This document shows, in pieces, positions 5,797 through 8,579 of a stretch of DNA of 8,579 nt (its first letter is position 1; every line of letters begins with the position of its first letter). The DNA is from an uncultured Bacteroidales bacterium (lineage in GTDB: Bacteria > Bacteroidota > Bacteroidia > Bacteroidales > Marinilabiliaceae). Location of the stretch: positions 1 to 8,579 of the forward strand of contig CAKUVM010000059.1 of the NCBI GenBank assembly GCA_934699135.1, written 5' to 3'. Made by a program: the position numbers and the translations under genes. Under the pieces are notes generated by a model. That model worked only from the letters and a program-made list of their open reading frames with translations. It made no database searches and was not told where the DNA came from.

Positions 5797-6441
5797 ATGC
5801 AATTCGACGAGAACAAGGCAAAAGTGAGGCAGATGAGGGAGGAGTTCGAGACCATTCTTCGCTCCACTGGACGCGAGGGCGTGGACGACTGCCTAGAGGA
5901 GCTGCAATCGCTCGGTTTCTTCGCTGCGCCCGCATCCACGCGCTTCCACCTCAATTATGAGGGCGGCCTTATGGAACACTCGATGAACGTCTGCAAAGTG
6001 GCGCTCCGCCTCCGTGAGGATATGATTGCCATGCAGCCCGCCCTCAAGTCGGCCCTGCCGGAAGATAGCGTCATCATCGCCTCGCTGCTTCACGATGTCT
6101 GCAAGGCGGACATTTACAAACCTGTCGTCAAGCGGGTGAAAAACAGTGCCGGAGTGTGGGAAGACCAGCCGGGCTATGATGCCGATTTCTCGGCCTTCCC
6201 TATGGGTCATGGGGAGAAGTCCGTCGTCGTACTGCTCCTCGCCGGCCTCGCCCTAACCAACGATGAGATGCTCGCCATCCGTTGGCATATGGCAGCTTGG
6301 GATTTGGCGTTCAACAGCACTGAGGCCCGCAGCAACATCAACGCCGCGAGAGACTCTTGCCCGCTCTGCTCCCTGGTTCAGTCGGCGGACACCCTCGCCG
6401 CAAACCTCCTTGAGTGGGGCGGTCTCAATGCCGCCGACTAG
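5797..6441 (+). CDS. HD-domain metal-dependent phosphohydrolase
   Basis: This 214-residue soluble protein has the HD-superfamily metal-binding pattern: H61 in GGLMEHSMNV, the H99-D100 doublet in SLLHDVCKAD, H138 in MGHGEKS, H164 in IRWHMAAWD, and D198 in QSADTLAANL. HD proteins hydrolyse phosphoester bonds in nucleotides, second messengers or RNA; the spacing and the HDVCK and GHGEKS motifs recall the HD part of YhaM-like 3'-5' exonucleases, but the OB-fold part of YhaM is absent. The substrate is therefore unknown. A helical N-terminal extension (residues 1-50) precedes the domain, and C188-x2-C191 is a small extra motif. ATG 5797 is the first start after the tRNA-Leu terminator. No promoter is evident in the 82 nt between tRNA-Leu and the start, so readthrough from the tRNA unit may supply expression. 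Confidence 0.88.
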   Translation: MQFDENKAKVRQMREEFETILRSTGREGVDDCLEELQSLGFFAAPASTRFHLNYEGGLMEHSMNVCKVALRLREDMIAMQPALKSALPEDSVIIASLLHDVCKADIYKPVVKRVKNSAGVWEDQPGYDADFSAFPMGHGEKSVVVLLLAGLALTNDEMLAIRWHMAAWDLAFNSTEARSNINAARDSCPLCSLVQSADTLAANLLEWGGLNAAD

Positions 6442-6466
6442 CCGATCGCTCTTCCTCAAAAGTGTG

Positions 6467-6500
6467 CGGCGCAAGGCGTTTATGGCCTGCTGTGCCGTTT
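6467..6500 (+). terminator. Possible terminator hairpin after the HD gene
   Basis: CGGCGCA (6467-6473) pairs with TGTGCCG (6491-6497, one G-U), and AGGC (6474-6477) with GCCT (6485-6488), with a 2-nt bulge and a 7-nt loop. Only TTTG follows, so the T tract is weak. It lies 25 nt after the HD stop codon and may terminate, or may only protect the 3' end. Confidence 0.42.
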
Positions 6501-6551
6501 GTGGTATGATTTTTGATCACCCCTAAAGCGTGGCTTATTTATGCGATAATA

Positions 6552-6582
6552 TTTGGCATTCCGCATTTAAGCTGCTATATTG
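6552..6582 (+). promoter_or_regulatory. Probable promoter of the exported-protein gene
   Basis: TTTG (6552-6555), a 20-nt spacer, and TATATTGG (6576-6583) resemble the Bacteroidota -33/-7 pair with one mismatch in the -7 box. The leader to the ATG at 6623 would be about 33 nt. The region is AT-rich relative to the neighbouring genes, as expected for a promoter. Confidence 0.5.
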
Positions 6583-6622
6583 GGCAAACATCAGATAAGA
6601 ACAACCGAAAATTCATATATGT

Positions 6623-8579
6623 ATGAGTAAGCTTAAATCCATTTTCGTGTCTTTGACCGCCATGTTGTTTGGCGTGTCCGCCGCGGCGCAAGTTTGGACT
6701 CTGAAAAACCGAGAGTCTTCCTCTTGCGACCCCAAGCCATATATCACTTTCAAATTCATTAACGGCGCAGACACGCTTTTCCTCGGCTCTGACGCCAACG
6801 CCACGCCCGCCACGGCCGTCAACATTCGCACGGCCTCCAACGTTTCGTATAGCGTAGGTGGCGGGGCCCCGGTCTCCGTCCCGTTCTTCACGAACCTGGA
6901 CAAGGCGGACAGCACCCTCACATACTTCCTCCACGATATGTATTACCTCCCGGCTGGCGCCGAGGTCTCAGTCAGCGTCCCGGCGTTCTCTCTCCGCACC
7001 CCGGATGGGGCGGCCATAAAGCAAGACGCCCAGATACGCACATTTACGGTGGATGACGTCTACGAGGTCAAGAGCAGCGTGCGGTCATCCGCCATAGCAG
7101 AGGCCGCAAAGGGCAAGTCCATCGTGGTCAAGTCCCCAAACGTCCTCACTGTCGATGGCGAGCTAGCTTGCAAGCAGCTGGTGGTGGAGCCGCGTCTTGA
7201 TGATGTCAACGGGAATGACTCCACACGTTATGCTGCTGGTGTGGAAGTCCTCGCCGGCGGTGCGCTTATAGTTTCGGATACCGCATATTACCTTTGCCAT
7301 CGTTATGACAACCATGCTTCTGCCTACCTTATCAACCGTGGCACGTATTCGGCGGGAGGTAATGTCTTTACTAAGAATGCGGATAATACGTTGAATCATG
7401 AATATGCGAAAAAGTATGGACATTGGAATACAAAAAGTGACCGCCCAGACAATAATTATTACTTACGTCTTCCTGGTGTAGCTTTTCCAGTAAAATCATT
7501 GGATAGATGTTTTGCATTTAATCATAGAACATCAAAATTTAACGTTTTCCATCCTAGGAGCAATAACTCTGCTGAAGATTATAAAAATTATTTGGGGTCT
7601 GATGTTACCGCATTAAATGAGAGAATTGATACACTGTGGTACCTGAATTATGCTTATGGATACTCTGCTATTACATTTAGGGCTAAAGGCGAAATATTTG
7701 ATGAAAACTCAACTCTCCGCAATATAACATATAATGATATTCTAAGAACGAGAGGATCAAAGTCGATATATCGAATCGGTACTACTGTTAACAATGTTTA
7801 TGGAGCTTGCGTAGATTGGCGAGGTGTTATTGACAACGTTGAGGGGGAGAATGTGGCTTCAAAACTAAGGTCAATGCACATAATGAATATAAACCCTTTA
7901 GATGGATATGATTACAACTTTCAAACGGGTTTGACGACTTATGACGGCAGTATGGGGCTTGGGTACATACAACCCGCAATGGAGGCGGCTTATTTCCTCC
8001 AGCAAGATTACAAGAATAATGAGGTTTCTTATGTGGAAATAACAAAAAGCGATATTATCTCCCTTAAACAAGCTGAAGAACGCTATCCAGTTGATTCCCT
8101 TTTGACGGATTTGCCATATGTGAGGTTCTATGTTGATGATCCAGAGATGCCAAAAGGGCAGGGTAAAAGGAGTGTTTTTGTCGCATATTTCTTGCCAGAC
8201 GAAAAAGTGGATGAGCTGCATTCTGAGGCTGATCCAGACTATAGTTCTCTAGGGTTCAATATGAAGTGGGAGACTCTTGCGTCCGATGACTTTATGGGAG
8301 GTAATTCAGCCGGTGGCGGCATTATTTTCCCGTTTGTGTTGGGACGAAATGACCTAGATGATGCTGGCTTATCGATCAAGATGTTTTCGATGCAAGAGGG
8401 TGATAATGATCAGGTTTGGTCAAATGGTAGTGGTGCTGTGAAAATCTTTATTGATCCTTCTCAGACAAGAGTTGAGTTTGGTGTTTTGGATTATGCGCAT
8501 CTAGGTCGGCTTGTAGTTACGTGTGGCCCACTTAGCATTAACAATGCGGATAGGGATGATGACGTACGCAAGTCAGTAA
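6623..8579 (+). CDS. Large exported protein of unknown function (3' end outside window)
   Basis: The frame is open from ATG 6623 to the right edge with no stop, giving at least 652 residues. The N-terminus MSKLKSIFVSLTAMLFGVSAAAQ is a classic Sec signal peptide (basic start, hydrophobic core, likely cleavage in SAAA|Q near residue 22). No lipobox cysteine follows, so it is probably periplasmic, surface-anchored or secreted; any sorting domain would be at the unseen C-terminus. Residues about 25-160 are rich in Thr, Ala, Ser and Val and look like a beta-sandwich. Residues about 164-224 (VLTVDGELACKQLVVEP, then GVEVLAGGALIVSDTAYYL) resemble turns of a beta-solenoid. The later part is rich in Asp, Asn and Tyr. 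I do not recognise a catalytic motif or a named family. Base and codon composition change sharply around 7300-7380: earlier codons end mostly in C or G, while later ones are AT-rich with TTA, AGA, AAT and TCA common. Confidence 0.88.
   Translation, partial: MSKLKSIFVSLTAMLFGVSAAAQVWTLKNRESSSCDPKPYITFKFINGADTLFLGSDANATPATAVNIRTASNVSYSVGGGAPVSVPFFTNLDKADSTLTYFLHDMYYLPAGAEVSVSVPAFSLRTPDGAAIKQDAQIRTFTVDDVYEVKSSVRSSAIAEAAKGKSIVVKSPNVLTVDGELACKQLVVEPRLDDVNGNDSTRYAAGVEVLAGGALIVSDTAYYLCHRYDNHASAYLINRGTYSAGGNVFTKNADNTLNHEYAKKYGHWNTKSDRPDNNYYLRLPGVAFPVKSLDRCFAFNHRTSKFNVFHPRSNNSAEDYKNYLGSDVTALNERIDTLWYLNYAYGYSAITFRAKGEIFDENSTLRNITYNDILRTRGSKSIYRIGTTVNNVYGACVDWRGVIDNVEGENVASKLRSMHIMNINPLDGYDYNFQTGLTTYDGSMGLGYIQPAMEAAYFLQQDYKNNEVSYVEITKSDIISLKQAEERYPVDSLLTDLPYVRFYVDDPEMPKGQGKRSVFVAYFLPDEKVDELHSEADPDYSSLGFNMKWETLASDDFMGGNSAGGGIIFPFVLGRNDLDDAGLSIKMFSMQEGDNDQVWSNGSGAVKIFIDPSQTRVEFGVLDYAHLGRLVVTCGPLSINNADRDDDVRKSV

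Noticed and set aside
6501..6524. TGAT/ATCA hairpin after the HD gene as a terminator
   Set aside because: Only 4 bp pair around TTTTG and the stem cannot be extended without mismatches; the hairpin at 6467-6497 is the better candidate.
6619..6630. Four-codon upstream ORF (ATG TAT GAG TAA) overlapping the exported-protein start
   Set aside because: It could in principle affect initiation, but so short a frame in an AT-rich leader is expected by chance and nothing else supports it.

Overview
The window reads as a chromosomal housekeeping segment of a fairly GC-rich member of the Bacteroidota, probably order Bacteroidales. Four things support this: promoters of the form TTG-N19/20-TAnnTTTG; no clear Shine-Dalgarno sequences; tRNA genes without an encoded CCA; and proteins (a MiaA with a GGSLMYVDAVC motif, an aminotransferase opening MPSISQRGVIMPSSPIRK, a single LolC/E-like permease) that match the Bacteroidales versions of these families as I remember them. 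The genus cannot be fixed from this sequence.

Layout: all genes lie on the + strand. (1) 24-1562 is gltX (glutamyl-tRNA synthetase), closed by a strong intrinsic terminator. (2) A -7 box directly after that terminator starts a tight unit of a class I/II aminotransferase (1669-2925), a LolC/E-type ABC permease (2944-4197) and miaA (4204-5166, GTG start). (3) The last 22 nt of miaA, including its stop codon, lie inside a tRNA-Glu(CTC) gene (5145-5216) that has its own promoter-like sequence within miaA and a strong terminator. (4) A 414-nt intergenic stretch holds three copies of a GC-rich palindrome spaced exactly 77 bp apart, then a near-perfect promoter for tRNA-Leu(CAG) (5631-5714), which also ends in a terminator. 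(5) An HD-domain phosphohydrolase (5797-6441) follows with no visible promoter of its own. (6) A large exported protein begins at 6623 and runs off the right edge. Its first ~250 codons look like the rest of the window, but the remainder is AT-rich with different codon use, suggesting a mosaic gene.

How the genes relate: several belong to translation. GltX charges tRNA-Glu, of which one isoacceptor is encoded here. MiaA modifies A37 of tRNAs reading UNN codons, so neither tRNA in this window is its substrate. The rest are metabolism (aminotransferase), envelope biogenesis (permease), nucleotide or RNA phosphohydrolysis (HD protein) and an uncharacterised surface or secreted protein.

I found no clear new multi-gene system. 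The points most worth a second look are the mosaic exported protein, the miaA/tRNA-Glu overlap (tRNA maturation would remove the miaA stop codon), and the 77-bp-periodic palindromes.
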